The translations under genes and the position numbers were made by a program. Positions 1 through 8,202 of a stretch of 64,000 bases of DNA are shown here, piece by piece. The notes under the pieces are model-generated. The model did not search any database. It worked only from the letters and a program-made list of their open reading frames with translations, and had not been told where the DNA came from. How positions within the stretch are numbered: position 1 is the stretch's first letter; every line of letters starts with the position of its first letter. This DNA comes from CBDAQR01 sp965199055 (GTDB lineage: Bacteria; Pseudomonadota; Gammaproteobacteria; Pseudomonadales; Halieaceae), in contig CBDAQR010000008.1 in the NCBI GenBank assembly GCA_965199055.1, positions 62,001 through 126,000 of the forward strand, read 5' to 3'.

Positions 1-60
1 GCTCACATTTGACCAACTGCGAATAGTGAGTCCATCGGAGTTACTAAGAGGTAAATGACC

Positions 61-282
61 ATGGGTACTTTAACTGTACGGTTGCCAGACGATAAACACG
101 AGCGCTTGAAAGCGCTGGCCGCCAGAAAAAAGATTAGCATCAACAAATTGATGGAAGAACTGTCTACACAGGCGCTGGCACAATTTGATTCCGAGGTATG
201 GCTTCGAGCGCTCACATCATCGGGCAACATAAAGAAGGGGCTGGCTGCCCTGGACAAACTCGACGCCCACTTTAGCGATTAA
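61..282 (+). CDS. Ribbon-helix-helix antitoxin-like protein (HicB/Arc type)
   Basis: A 73-residue protein. Its N-terminus (TLTVRLPDD) is the classic beta-strand of ribbon-helix-helix DNA-binding proteins, followed by a Lys/Arg-rich helix and the turn KKISINKLMEEL. Such proteins are usually antitoxins that bind DNA as dimers and repress their own operon. I start it at the second ATG (61) because the AAGAGG box at 46-51 is 9 nt away from it, against only 3 nt from the ATG at 55. No toxin gene is visible: 67 nt downstream the sequence runs into a decayed IS630 element, so a partner may have been lost, or may lie upstream outside the window. The fold is clear; the antitoxin role is inferred. Confidence 0.7.
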   Translation: MGTLTVRLPDDKHERLKALAARKKISINKLMEELSTQALAQFDSEVWLRALTSSGNIKKGLAALDKLDAHFSD

Positions 283-349
283 CATGGCGGGCATGCCTAC
301 GGCATAAGTATGATCCGGTGCGCCGGAAATGGTACACTAGTCCAGTGAT

Positions 350-1364
350 TTACGCAATTTGAGGGTAAAGTTGTAATAGTTTGGTTCTGGCGTCCTCTGT
401 TGTGAACTGCCACTTGATCTTTGCTTCTTCGTTGTTTCGGGTCGTTGTCCATGCGCTGACCTCGGCCTCCAAAGATGGTTGGTCAGGGATGCGCCGATTG
501 AGGCACTGCCGGGCCATGACGCTGAGTTCACATTCGGCGATGTTCAGCCACGATCCATGTTTTGGTGTGTCATGCCACTCAAAGCGCTCGGCGATACGAC
601 GGGCCTCAACAGGCGGGAAGGCCTCGTACAACGAGGCCGGTTTGTGGGTGTTGAGATTGTCTTGCACCAGCGTGATCTTTTCGGCGTCCGGGAAGGAGTT
701 ATCGGCCAGGTCGCGAAGGACATGGGCGTAATCAAGGGCAGTACGCCGTTCACGAACAGCGACGTGACGCCAACCAGCAAGCGGCGCGAACAGCATAAAC
801 AAGCTGGCCACGCCATTGCGTTCGTATTCATAGTCAGACCGAGCGGGTTGTCCTGGCTGCATCGAGATCGGTGCGCGCGTTTCCTTGGTCAGTTGCCTGG
901 AGGTCTCGTCGAGACAGACCAGAGGACGGCTTGGGTCCTGCGGGCGGGCGTAGACCTCCAGCACGTCCTCCTTCGCTGCGACAAAACCGGCATTGGCCTT
1001 GGGCGGGATCACCCAGTAGCGGCTGCGAACAGGCGAGAGCAATTAATCTTGCCTCTGCTGCCCCGTCAAATATGCACGAAGGTGGGACAGCGCTTTTCTT
1101 GCGCGACAAAGCCGCCTCCAGGCCTTCCTCTACAAGCTGTCGGCGGGTGCGCAAAACGGTCGAAGGGCTGGTCTCCAGAGCCTCAGCGATTCGCGCGTCA
1201 GACCAGCCGGGGCCATCCGCAGACAAATCAGCTTTCAACAGTATCCGCGCTTTCAATAGTCGATACGCAGCACCAATACCCTTGCGGATCATTGCCTCCA
1301 AATCGATCCGCTCCGTGCTTGACAGACGAACCACAAATTTTGCCGCAGGACCACGTTTACCCAT
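350..1364 (-). pseudogene. IS630-family DDE transposase, internally deleted and frameshifted
   Basis: The N-terminal part (ATG at 1362-1364, good GGGAGG box just upstream) starts MGKRGPAAKFVVRLSS and contains the helix-turn-helix with ARIAEALETSPSTVLRTRR. It reads in one frame to about 1030. The C-terminal part then continues in another frame from YWVIPPKANAGF and carries the DDE residues in VCLDETS, LVQDNLNTH and WLNIAECEL, with an intact end near TTEDARTKLLQLYPQI. The roughly 45 residues normally found between LIALACS and the WVIPPKA motif are missing. A small out-of-frame deletion around 1026-1035 therefore explains the break. Family assignment is firm; the element cannot make a full transposase. 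Confidence 0.8.
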
Positions 1365-1423
1365 TTCAAATACCTCCCAGATTTTGCCCGGTAGAGATTC
1401 AGAAAAAACAAACGTTGTCAAAT
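350..1423 (-). mobile_element. Remnant of an IS630-family insertion sequence
   Basis: The segment holds a broken IS630-type transposase and its upstream region. Its right side is cut by the end of the neighbouring IS3 element at 1424. I could not identify a convincing pair of terminal inverted repeats or TA target duplications, so the left boundary is only the end of the coding sequence. Confidence 0.6.
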
Positions 1424-1464
1424 TGTAAATACCCCAAACAGCTAACCACCCATTCATAGAAAAA

Positions 1465-2289
1465 TTAAGCCACTTCTCGGTATTGAACGGGTGTCATATC
1501 GTTCAATCCATCATGGGGTCGTTCATGGTTATACAACACGATCCAGTCATCCGTGATCTCTCGAACTTCCTGCAATGTCTCGAACAGATATAAGTCCAAT
1601 ACTTCCTCTCGATACGTGCGATTAAAACGTTCGATAAATCCATTTTGGTAAGGCTTGCCGGGCTTGATGAAATCGATCTGAATTCCATGCGCTTGCGCCC
1701 ATTCAGCCAACGCCCCTGATGTAAATTCAGGGCCATTATCAACCCTGATAATAGCGGGATAGCCTCGCCAGGCTGCAATACGATCTAATGTATGTATCAC
1801 TCGCTCCGTAGTAATGCCCGAATTGATATCTATCGCTAACACTTCTCGATTGAAATCATCAACCACATTGAACGTGCGAAACCGATGACCGTGACGCAAG
1901 GTATCGCTCATAAAATCCATCGACCAACAGATATTGGCTGATCTAGGAACGCGCAATGGCAACGGATTCCTATTCGGTATCCTGCGTTTTACTTTACGCC
2001 GTATATTCAGTTTTAACTCCATATAAACACGGTAAATCCGTTTGTGATTCCAACGTTTACCCAACGCTCTGAGCCGCTTACACAGCTTTGGAAAACCCCA
2101 GCGAGGGTGCTTCTCAACCAAGGCCAGCAACGCATCAATCAGCTCACTATCATCTACTCGCTTGGGCGTGTAGTAATACGCCGTGCGACTTAGCGTGGCT
2201 GCACCACAGGCCGCTCGAATGCTGACAGGGTAATCCTTGCGCAAACGATCAACCCACTGCCGACGATGGACTGGCCCTAAAGCTTTTTT
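1465..2289 (-). CDS. IS3-family transposase OrfB (outer element)
   Basis: DDE integrase-type transposase. Its open reading frame starts at the slippery site near 2289; a stand-alone reading would begin at the RKDYPVSIRAACG region (about 2244). Catalytic residues are visible in WSMDFMSD (D), RVDNGPEF (D) and GFIERFNRTYREE (E). The N-terminal part with YPVSIRAACGAATLSRTAYYY is the helix-turn-helix linker usual for OrfB. In this family OrfB is made as an OrfAB fusion by -1 frameshifting. Here OrfA is split by the inner element, so the fusion can no longer be produced. OrfB itself appears intact to its normal end. Confidence 0.85.
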   Translation of the reverse strand, partial: KKALGPVHRRQWVDRLRKDYPVSIRAACGAATLSRTAYYYTPKRVDDSELIDALLALVEKHPRWGFPKLCKRLRALGKRWNHKRIYRVYMELKLNIRRKVKRRIPNRNPLPLRVPRSANICWSMDFMSDTLRHGHRFRTFNVVDDFNREVLAIDINSGITTERVIHTLDRIAAWRGYPAIIRVDNGPEFTSGALAEWAQAHGIQIDFIKPGKPYQNGFIERFNRTYREEVLDLYLFETLQEVREITDDWIVLYNHERPHDGLNDMTPVQYREVA

Positions 2290-2299
2290 ATGATCTCTT
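2277..2299 (-). pseudogene. C-terminal tail of outer IS3 OrfA, separated by insertion
   Basis: Read on the minus strand these bases encode the last codons of OrfA (EIIKKL, then TAG at 2277-2279). When the inner IS and one AAG duplication are removed, the tail joins in frame with the front part ending at 3563, giving SQMQEEIIKKL. It also contains the A AAA AAG frameshift heptamer. Confidence 0.85.
2283..2289 (-). other. Programmed -1 frameshift site (A AAA AAG) of the outer IS
   Basis: CTTTTTT on the plus strand is A AAA AAG on the coding strand, in the correct phase relative to OrfA (ATA AAA AAG). Slipping by -1 leads into the OrfB frame (ALGPVHRRQW). This is the known signal used by many IS3 elements. 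Confidence 0.75.
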
Positions 2300-2307
2300 T
2301 GTAGTGG

Positions 2308-3141
2308 TCAACTAAAACTGGCCACGGTTTTATAAGCTTTCCAGTATTCGTTTTCTGCCTGATTGGGTGTTTTCATGTTGTTATTCGAATGCGGTCTGAT
2401 CGAGTTGTAGTACCTCACGATATAGTCATTGATTGACTGCTTGGCTTCAGTAAAACTCCGATAGCCCGTCTCTGGAACCCACTCGGTTTTTAGGCTGCGG
2501 AAGAAGCGCTCCATTGGCGCGTTATCCCAGCAGTTTCCCCGTCGACTCATGCTCTGTTGTATCTGATACCGCCAGAGATGCTGACGGAATTTTGTACTGG
2601 TGTACTGAACTCCCTGATCCGAGTGGAATAGCACTCCCTTTGGTCTTCCTCTGGATTCATAAGCCATCATCAACGCCTTACGGGTCAGTTCACTGTCGGC
2701 CCGATAAGAAAACGCCCAACCAACCGGTTTTCTCGCGTAGAGATCCAGTATCATGGCTAGATAGGCCCAGCGTTGACCCGTCCAAATATATGTAATATCG
2801 CTGCACCACACCTGGTTGGGTTCTGCTACAGAAAACTGCCGATTCAAGGTATTTGGAATGGCTACGTGTAGCTTGTCAGCACGCTTATAGGCGTGTTTTG
2901 GAAGCTGGCTACTCACCAGTCCCAACTCCTTCATCAACTTACCCGCAACGTAACGAGTCAATGGCGTTCCATTACGGCTAACGATCTGGGCAACGGTTCT
3001 TGCACCAGCTGAGCCACCACTTAGGCGGTGAGCAGCGTGAACCATAAGCTTAAGCCTGCAACGATGGGAGTTGTCACCCTTCGGGCGCTCTCGCCAATAT
3101 CGGTAGCTACTGCGTTGAATATCAAAGACATGGCATAGCAA
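2308..3141 (-). CDS. IS3-family transposase OrfB (inner IS911-like element)
   Basis: Integrase-core transposase of 277 residues as a stand-alone frame. The catalytic triad is visible: WCSDITYIWT (first D), LFHSDQGVQYTS (second D) and NAPMERFFRSLKTEW (E, with the usual downstream K). The ending IRPHSNNNMKTPNQAE is the conserved C-terminus of the IS911/IS3 group. The frame is open upstream beyond the given start to the slippery heptamer at 3219-3225. The active enzyme is therefore probably an OrfAB fusion of about 380 residues made by -1 frameshifting. No internal damage is seen. Confidence 0.93.
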   Translation of the reverse strand: MLCHVFDIQRSSYRYWRERPKGDNSHRCRLKLMVHAAHRLSGGSAGARTVAQIVSRNGTPLTRYVAGKLMKELGLVSSQLPKHAYKRADKLHVAIPNTLNRQFSVAEPNQVWCSDITYIWTGQRWAYLAMILDLYARKPVGWAFSYRADSELTRKALMMAYESRGRPKGVLFHSDQGVQYTSTKFRQHLWRYQIQQSMSRRGNCWDNAPMERFFRSLKTEWVPETGYRSFTEAKQSINDYIVRYYNSIRPHSNNNMKTPNQAENEYWKAYKTVASFS

Positions 3142-3173
3142 CTTAACGGGATAGCTCTCTTGTAACCGCTGAA

Positions 3174-3488
3174 TTATCGAATATTTTTCAGCTCGTCGGA
3201 CATCAAGAGAGCCATACCCTTTTTTAATATGTCTTTCTCTGTTTCCAGCCGTTTGATCTGACGTTCCAGGTCGCGAATACGGCGCTGCTCCTCGGTCAGT
3301 GGCGTGCCTTTCTGAGGTGTTTCTCCCGAGCGCTCTAGCCGAAGCTGGCGAACCCAGCCCTCCACTGAAGATTTACTGACGTTCATCGCTTCACTCGCGG
3401 CTCTGACGGTATAGCCTTGGTCAACGACTAATTGTGCGACTTCGAGTCGAAACTCCGGGCTAAAGTTTGGTCTGGATCGTTTGGTCAT
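3174..3488 (-). CDS. IS3-family OrfA, helix-turn-helix DNA-binding protein (inner element)
   Basis: A 104-residue protein starting MTKRSRPNFSPEFRLEVAQL, closely resembling IS911 OrfA from start to end (the final LLMSDELKNIR matches that family). It has an N-terminal helix-turn-helix (YTVRAASEAMNVSKSSVEGWV) that binds the IS ends. A leucine-zipper-like segment follows (RIRDLERQIKRLETEKDILKK) and would mediate dimerisation with OrfAB. The zipper region overlaps the frameshift signal. Confidence is high. Confidence 0.93.
   Translation of the reverse strand: MTKRSRPNFSPEFRLEVAQLVVDQGYTVRAASEAMNVSKSSVEGWVRQLRLERSGETPQKGTPLTEEQRRIRDLERQIKRLETEKDILKKGMALLMSDELKNIR
3219..3225 (-). other. Programmed -1 frameshift site (A AAA AAG) of the inner IS
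   Basis: CTTTTTT on the plus strand reads A AAA AAG in OrfA phase (TTA AAA AAG). After a -1 slip the frame stays open through RRAEKYSIIQRLQESYPVKL into OrfB, as in IS911. Confidence 0.8.
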
Positions 3489-3562
3489 TTGCTCACCTGT
3501 GTCTTGAGGGGTGATAGTATCACCCAGATTCAGGTGGCCAAATTCAGTGTGCCACTACACTT

Positions 3563-3803
3563 CCTGCATCTGACTCTTCAGGCTGAGATCGGCATACATC
3601 TGCTTGAGCTTGCGGTTCTCTTCTTCAAGTTCCTTGAGCCGCCGTACATCGGAGGCTTCCATTCCACCGTACTTAGAGCGCCACTTGTAAAAGGTGCTGA
3701 GTCCAATGCCATGCTCTCGACATATGTCCGGAACCGGCACTCCGCTTTCTGCTTGTTTGAGAAACGCCACAATCTGCGTTTCGCTGAACTTCGATTTGCG
3801 CAT
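3563..3803 (-). pseudogene. N-terminal part of outer IS3 OrfA, split by the inner IS
   Basis: It starts MRKSKFSETQIVAFLKQAES, the standard start of OrfA in a large IS3 subgroup. It contains the helix-turn-helix around VPDICREHGIGLSTFYKWRSKYG and a coiled region (RRLKELEEENRKLKQMYADLSLKSQMQ). The native sequence stops at 3563. The next codons and the stop at 3555 come from the inner IS end. The missing tail is at 2277-2299. Confidence 0.88.
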
Positions 3804-3856
3804 ATGTAAAAACTCCTATCACGTTAGTTTATAGAAATTTCTACGTATGAGTGGCG

Positions 3857-5086
3857 CTATTTTACGGGGTACTTACACAACGGCGGTGGTACATCGGGAA
3901 AGTTTGCGTCGGCCATAGCATCTCGCACCGCTGCTTCGGCATTGCTACCGAGCACGGCACCCGCAAGCACGGCGGCGCCTGCCGCAGCGGCAGCGCGCCG
4001 CTCTTTCTCTCTTCGATCCTTGTCGAGAACGGAGCCCTCGTACTGCTCTTCGCGCGTCTTTCTAATGTACTCGCCATCCCAACCCGGCTCGATGCGGCGA
4101 ATTCGTTCATCCAGGGGAGGATGAGTATCGAAAACCTGGGTGAGTGCGCTACCAATCTGGCCAAAAAAGATATGACTCAGCTCAGCCGCCCGCACTTCGA
4201 CGATGGTGGTGCCGGGCACGTGGCCTCCGATCACTTTGAGCGCATCGGCAACGCTTTTCGGATTGCGGGTAAACTGCACCGCAGAAGCATCGGCCAGGTG
4301 TTCGCGCTGGCGACTGACTGCGGCCTTGATGAAGCCGGCGAACAGCCCCCCCAGCCAACCCATAATCCAGAGAATCAGGCCAATCGCCAGAATCTGCGGT
4401 GAGGACTTATTACGACTGCTACGGCGTGAGCGGCGCCCGCCCCGCACGATCAACTCGCCCACATCACCAACAAAGGTAATGCCCTTGAGCAGTGCTGCCA
4501 GACGAATATTCAGCCGCATATCACCATTGAGAATGTGGCTAAACTCGTGGGCCATCACCCCCTGTAACTGCTCCCGGTTAAAGTTGTCGAGGCTACCCAG
4601 AGTAACGCCAATAACTGCATCTGCCGGTGAGACACCCGCCGCAAAGGCATTGATTCCGCGCTCATTAGGTAACAGGTAAACCGCTGGAACCGGCAGGCCG
4701 GCAGCCAGTGACATCTCCTCCACAACATTGAGGCAGCGGCGCTCGTCTGGATCATCCGTTTGCGGCAGTATCCGCTGCCCCCCGAGACGCTCCGCCACGC
4801 CCTTACCGCCAGCAGACAGCTGCGCCCATTTAAACAGCACGACCAGGAAGATACTGCCCATTACCCCCAGGCAGACCAGGACAAATCGCTCCAGCGTGAA
4901 CCATTGGTAGGCCTGCTCAATGCCCTCGGGGCTCGTCAGCGGCAGGCTGCCTACGCCAAGCAGATACACCAGCGCAGCAATCAGAACATTGGTGATGCCG
5001 ATGAGGATCAGCACCGCGATCACAAACACGATTACCAGCCTGCGCGAGTTGCGGCGGGCCTGGTCCTGTTCGGCGTAGAAATCCAC
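3857..5086 (-). pseudogene. M48-family membrane metalloprotease, 3' end replaced by IS sequence
   Basis: Zinc peptidase of the HtpX/Ste24 class. Two N-terminal membrane segments (about residues 16-45 and 68-88) are followed by the HEFSH active site (HExxH, about residue 190). A further hydrophobic pair and the REHLADASAVQF motif supply the third zinc ligand. The last native codons are VPPPL; CKYPVK and the stop are encoded by the end of the outer IS (3877 downward). The Ala-rich region before the junction suggests that a C-terminal extension was lost, as I recall many LemA-linked M48 proteins being longer, though the catalytic core is complete. The start ATG lies 20 nt after the lemA stop, so the two form an operon and probably act together at the cell envelope. 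Confidence 0.8.
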
Positions 5087-5106
5087 CGGCGCTGCGGCGC
5101 GAGGCG

Positions 5107-5703
5107 CTAGAAGCTAACCTTGGGCGCAGCCTGTATTTCGGCGGAGTCCTCGAATTCCAGGAGTTCGGCATCCATGGGATGGCCGAAAGTTGCTGCCAGC
5201 ACTACGGTGGGGAAACTCGCCCGGAAAATGTTGTAGGCAGTTACGGAATCGTTGTAGCCCTGTCGCGAGTAGGCCACACGATTTTCCGTTGTGGTGATCT
5301 CCTCGCTCAGTTGGGTCATGTTCTCACTGGCCTTGAGGTCCGGATAGGCCTCCATGGTCACATTAAGAGAACCTAGCGCCTGGCCCAGTGCCGTTTCGGC
5401 CGACGCCAGCTGCCCCATCTCTGCACCACCGGCGCCAGCCTTGCCAATGGCCTGCAGAATCGACGCGGCATTGTTGCGCGCGGATATCACCGCCTCCAGC
5501 GTCTCCCGTTCGTGGCTCATGTATCCCTTGGCCACTTCCACAAGATTGGGGATCAGGTCGTAGCGGCGCTTGAGCTGCACTTCGATCTGAGAGAAGGCAT
5601 TCTGATAGCGCGCCTTGAGGGCCACTAAACGGTTATAAATTGATATGACGTAACCGGCCAGGCCGAGTACAACCAGCCAAAACACTATTGTGGATATTTC
5701 CAT
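5107..5703 (-). CDS. LemA family membrane protein
   Basis: A 198-residue protein with one N-terminal membrane helix (ISTIVFWLVVLGLAGYVISIY). A long helical domain follows with the family signature YNRLVALKARYQNAFSQIEVQLKRRYDLIPNLV near residues 24-57 and the YNDSVTAYN motif near 150. LemA proteins have an extracytoplasmic helical bundle of unknown biochemical role and very often sit next to an M48 protease, as here. The family call is certain; the function is not known. Confidence 0.92.
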   Translation of the reverse strand: MEISTIVFWLVVLGLAGYVISIYNRLVALKARYQNAFSQIEVQLKRRYDLIPNLVEVAKGYMSHERETLEAVISARNNAASILQAIGKAGAGGAEMGQLASAETALGQALGSLNVTMEAYPDLKASENMTQLSEEITTTENRVAYSRQGYNDSVTAYNIFRASFPTVVLAATFGHPMDAELLEFEDSAEIQAAPKVSF

Positions 5704-5731
5704 GGCTCGCTCCGGGTAAATGCCTACCCGG

Positions 5732-6094
5732 TCAGTATAGCCGCTGATAGTGTCCCACTGAACCGTTCTTAAGCCGCCGCTTGTATTCGGTGTAACTCAT
5801 ACCCATCCACTTGGCGAAGGCGCGGTAGAAGCTATTCGGCTGGCTGAATCCCAGCGATTCGGCAATGCATTTGCCGGGTAGCCAGCGTCGATGCAACTGC
5901 TTGGCGCAGCGGTGACGGCGCACGCGGTCGAGCAACTCCTGGTAGCTGGTGTGTTCGCGGCGGAGCCGACGACGCAGCGTGCTGGGGCTCACATGGAGCC
6001 GGCGCGCCACATCGGGAGCTTGAATATCATCCAGGTTTGCCATGAGTAGTACACGGGTAACCCGGTTCTTCAACGGGGGTCGTTGTCTGGCCAT
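5732..6094 (-). CDS. Short AraC-family transcriptional regulator (DNA-binding domain only)
   Basis: The 120 residues correspond to the two helix-turn-helix motifs of AraC proteins. The first is around PDVARRLHVSPSTLRRRLRREHTSYQELLD. The second is around CIAESLGFSQPNSFYRAFAKWMGMSYTEYKRR. There is no ligand-binding N-terminal domain, so either the gene is naturally short or the front part has been lost; no remnant is seen upstream. It lies between the LemA/M48 pair and the diguanylate cyclase on the same strand. Targets are unknown. Confidence 0.82.
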   Translation of the reverse strand: MARQRPPLKNRVTRVLLMANLDDIQAPDVARRLHVSPSTLRRRLRREHTSYQELLDRVRRHRCAKQLHRRWLPGKCIAESLGFSQPNSFYRAFAKWMGMSYTEYKRRLKNGSVGHYQRLY

Positions 6095-6190
6095 AAGCAG
6101 TCCCTTGCTTTAGCGTTGTGTGTTGCGGGGCATTCCTTGCCCACATTTCAACTATAGCCGGCGGCGGAGCGAGGCGCCGAGGCTATTCCA

Positions 6191-8047
6191 TCAATTTTGT
6201 GCATTCTCCTGGGCTTCCGCCTCAGCTGCCTCTGCCTCTTCGCGCGCGGCCAGCGAGCGAAACGTGCCCTTGGGCGGCGCGGTGACTTTAACCACCACGC
6301 GATTGCGTCCAGCCTCCTTACCTTCGTACAGCGCCTGATCCGCGCGGGCCAGGCAGTCATCTATGCTCATGCCCTGGTAGTACTGGGCGACACCCATGGT
6401 GATGGTGAGGTTCAGAATAATATTGTCCCGGTAGTTGAACTGGTGCTGCTCAACCGCAGAACGCAGCTTCTCGGCCAGTACCGCGCCACCTTCCAGACTG
6501 GTCTCGGGCAACAGAAACGTAAACTCTTCGCCGCCCCAGCGCGCCATGATGTCCACGTCGCGCAACTGGTTGCGCAGTAATGCGGCAATCTCGCGCAGCA
6601 CGTAGTCACCGCAGGCATGGCCGTGCTGATCGTTAAACAACTTGAAGTGATCAATGTCGGCCATGATCAGCACGAAGTTGCGCCGCGTGCGCATCACCCG
6701 GGCGATTTCCGCTTCCAGCTTTTGCGCAAAACCGCGGCGATTGAGCAGGCCGGTGAGTGCGTCCAGTCTCGCCGTCTCTACCAGCTTCTCATTGGTTTCC
6801 TGCAGTTCACGGGTGCGCTCCCTGACTTCTGTTTCCAGATGGTTGTACATACGCGAGTAACGATTGGCGAGAGACAACAGCATACTGATCATCACGGCGG
6901 CAAATCCGAGGCTCAACCAGCGCTCGTTTTGCAGCACGCCCTGCGCGACGAGAATGTCGTTGAGGCCGATGCCGAGAAAAATCGCCCAGCCTGGCAGCAT
7001 GGTGCGTGCCTCTTTGTTGCCGTGGAGCGATTCCCAGAGCACATGCACCATTACACCCATTAGCCCTAAGATAGCCAGCATCTGCCAGGGGAACAGGCTG
7101 TAAACCAGTATCGCCTGCCCGGGCACGATCAAAATCAGCGCCGCCAGTGCCACATGCGTCAGCTGGTACCAGCGCTGATAGCGTGAGGGCTTGTACTGAA
7201 GCAGGCTCCAGACCATCTGAATGCCGGTCGCGGCAAACAAATACAGAATGCTGTATTCGACCTTCTTGTGCGCCTCGTAAGAGATAATGGGAAACAAGTG
7301 TCGCCACTGACTCACCTCCAGGCAATAAATCGACACCAGGAAACTGGAGAGGCCAAACCAGAAAAACTCCGTGGAGCGTCGATTACGAGCGAATAAATAG
7401 AGGTGATACACGCCGAACACCAGGTACATGATGACTAGCATCAGCGTCCGCACCTCGGGGATAAACATGGTGCGCGTCAGGTCGACCGCGGTACCAATCC
7501 GCACGGGGACTTCGTACATTCCGGCGGTGGATGAGCGGCCCAGGGTGCTGTCGCGCCAAACGCGCACCGCCAGTAACATCTTACCGTCGTCGTCGATGAG
7601 GTGGCGCGGAATGGGGTAGATGCGCAGTCGATCATGCATGATGCGCGGCGAAGGCGGCAGCGATCCAACCCCGCCGATATATTCGCCGCTGACATAAAGC
7701 TCATAGGCGCTGTGAATCTTACCCATACCCACAGCGACCTGGTGCAGGTCTCCCTCCATGGCCGGGTTGGACATATCGAACTGAATTACGGCCCGGTACC
7801 AACCGATGCCGGTGAAGTCGCCAAAACCCTGCCGGCGCCAATCACGCGGCGACAGTATATGGCCCCAGCGACTGTGATCCATGGCAGGGTCTACCCAGGC
7901 CATGTCGTCTCCTTCATGGAAACGCCAGACTCCCGCCGCAGAGGTGGGCTCATCCAGGCTCTCCACGTGGAACTCTACCGTTCGCGCCAGCGCTGACGGC
8001 GTCAGTAGGTAGATGAGGAGAATGGCCGCGAGTCGCAGCATAGGCAT
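6191..8047 (-). CDS. Membrane diguanylate cyclase with 7TMR-DISM sensor
   Basis: About 618 residues. A signal peptide (LAAILLIYLLTPSALA) is followed by an extracytoplasmic jelly-roll-like sensor region to about residue 180. Seven membrane helices of 7TMR-DISM type span about 190-390. A short coiled coil (LETEVRERTRELQETNEKL) leads into a GGDEF domain with RWGGEEF as active site and an RDVD product-inhibition site five residues before GGEEF. It should make cyclic di-GMP in response to an outside ligand. I use the ATG at 8047 rather than the GTG at 8077, which would sit on the repeat box at 8075-8095. It is divergent from a chaperone-usher operon, a plausible target of c-di-GMP-controlled surface attachment. 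Confidence 0.88.
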   Translation of the reverse strand: MPMLRLAAILLIYLLTPSALARTVEFHVESLDEPTSAAGVWRFHEGDDMAWVDPAMDHSRWGHILSPRDWRRQGFGDFTGIGWYRAVIQFDMSNPAMEGDLHQVAVGMGKIHSAYELYVSGEYIGGVGSLPPSPRIMHDRLRIYPIPRHLIDDDGKMLLAVRVWRDSTLGRSSTAGMYEVPVRIGTAVDLTRTMFIPEVRTLMLVIMYLVFGVYHLYLFARNRRSTEFFWFGLSSFLVSIYCLEVSQWRHLFPIISYEAHKKVEYSILYLFAATGIQMVWSLLQYKPSRYQRWYQLTHVALAALILIVPGQAILVYSLFPWQMLAILGLMGVMVHVLWESLHGNKEARTMLPGWAIFLGIGLNDILVAQGVLQNERWLSLGFAAVMISMLLSLANRYSRMYNHLETEVRERTRELQETNEKLVETARLDALTGLLNRRGFAQKLEAEIARVMRTRRNFVLIMADIDHFKLFNDQHGHACGDYVLREIAALLRNQLRDVDIMARWGGEEFTFLLPETSLEGGAVLAEKLRSAVEQHQFNYRDNIILNLTITMGVAQYYQGMSIDDCLARADQALYEGKEAGRNRVVVKVTAPPKGTFRSLAAREEAEAAEAEAQENAQN

Positions 8048-8074
8048 CGGAATCCGTTTTTTCTGCGAGCTTAG

Positions 8075-8156
8075 CACACCCTCCGAGGCTCGGTTGAATT
8101 CTTATACACACCCTCCGAGGGTCGGTTTAAATACCGTACTGGCCCTCGGAGGGTGG
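8075..8156. repeat. Three CACCCTCCGAGG boxes in a divergent promoter region
   Basis: Two direct copies, CACACCCTCCGAGG(C/G)TCGGTT, lie at 8075-8095 and 8107-8127, exactly 32 bp apart. A third, inverted copy (GGCCCTCGGAGGGTG) lies at 8141-8155. Copies two and three could form a hairpin around TCGGTTTAAATACCGTACT. The boxes fill the gap between the diguanylate cyclase and the fimbrial operon and are probably operator sites for an unknown regulator. Confidence 0.65.
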
Positions 8157-8202
8157 AGGCGGTTATACTCGGGAAACGATAAATACAGGCAGGGGCATTG
8201 CG

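Larger units (their letters stand above)
2300..3559 (-). mobile_element. Inner IS911-like IS3-family element, apparently complete
   Basis: The element is 1260 bp. Both ends begin TGTAGTGG when read inward and also share CTGGCCAC or TTGGCCAC near position 20, forming imperfect inverted repeats of about 26 bp. A 3-bp direct duplication (CTT) lies at 2297-2299 and 3560-3562. Removing the element and one CTT restores the OrfA frame of the outer IS exactly. Both ORFs and the frameshift heptamer look intact, so it may still be active. Confidence 0.93.
1424..3877 (-). mobile_element. Outer IS3-family element, interrupted by a second IS
   Basis: The ends are TGTAAATACCCC at 1424 and, inverted, TGTAAGTACCCC read down from 3877. 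Removing the inner IS and one copy of its 3-bp duplication leaves about 1191 bp, normal for an IS3 element with two overlapping ORFs. The flanking trinucleotides differ (AAT on the left, CAA on the right), so there is no target duplication. One side is IS630 debris and the other a truncated protease gene, which suggests a deletion or recombination after insertion. Confidence 0.85.

Noticed and set aside
320..1440. Terminal inverted repeats of the IS630 remnant
   Set aside because: A partial match between TTTACGCAATTTGA (left) and the right side depends on bases that belong to the end of the outer IS3 element.
479..1459. Long plus-strand frame across the IS630 remnant
   Set aside because: It is the antisense of the transposase and shows no protein-like pattern.
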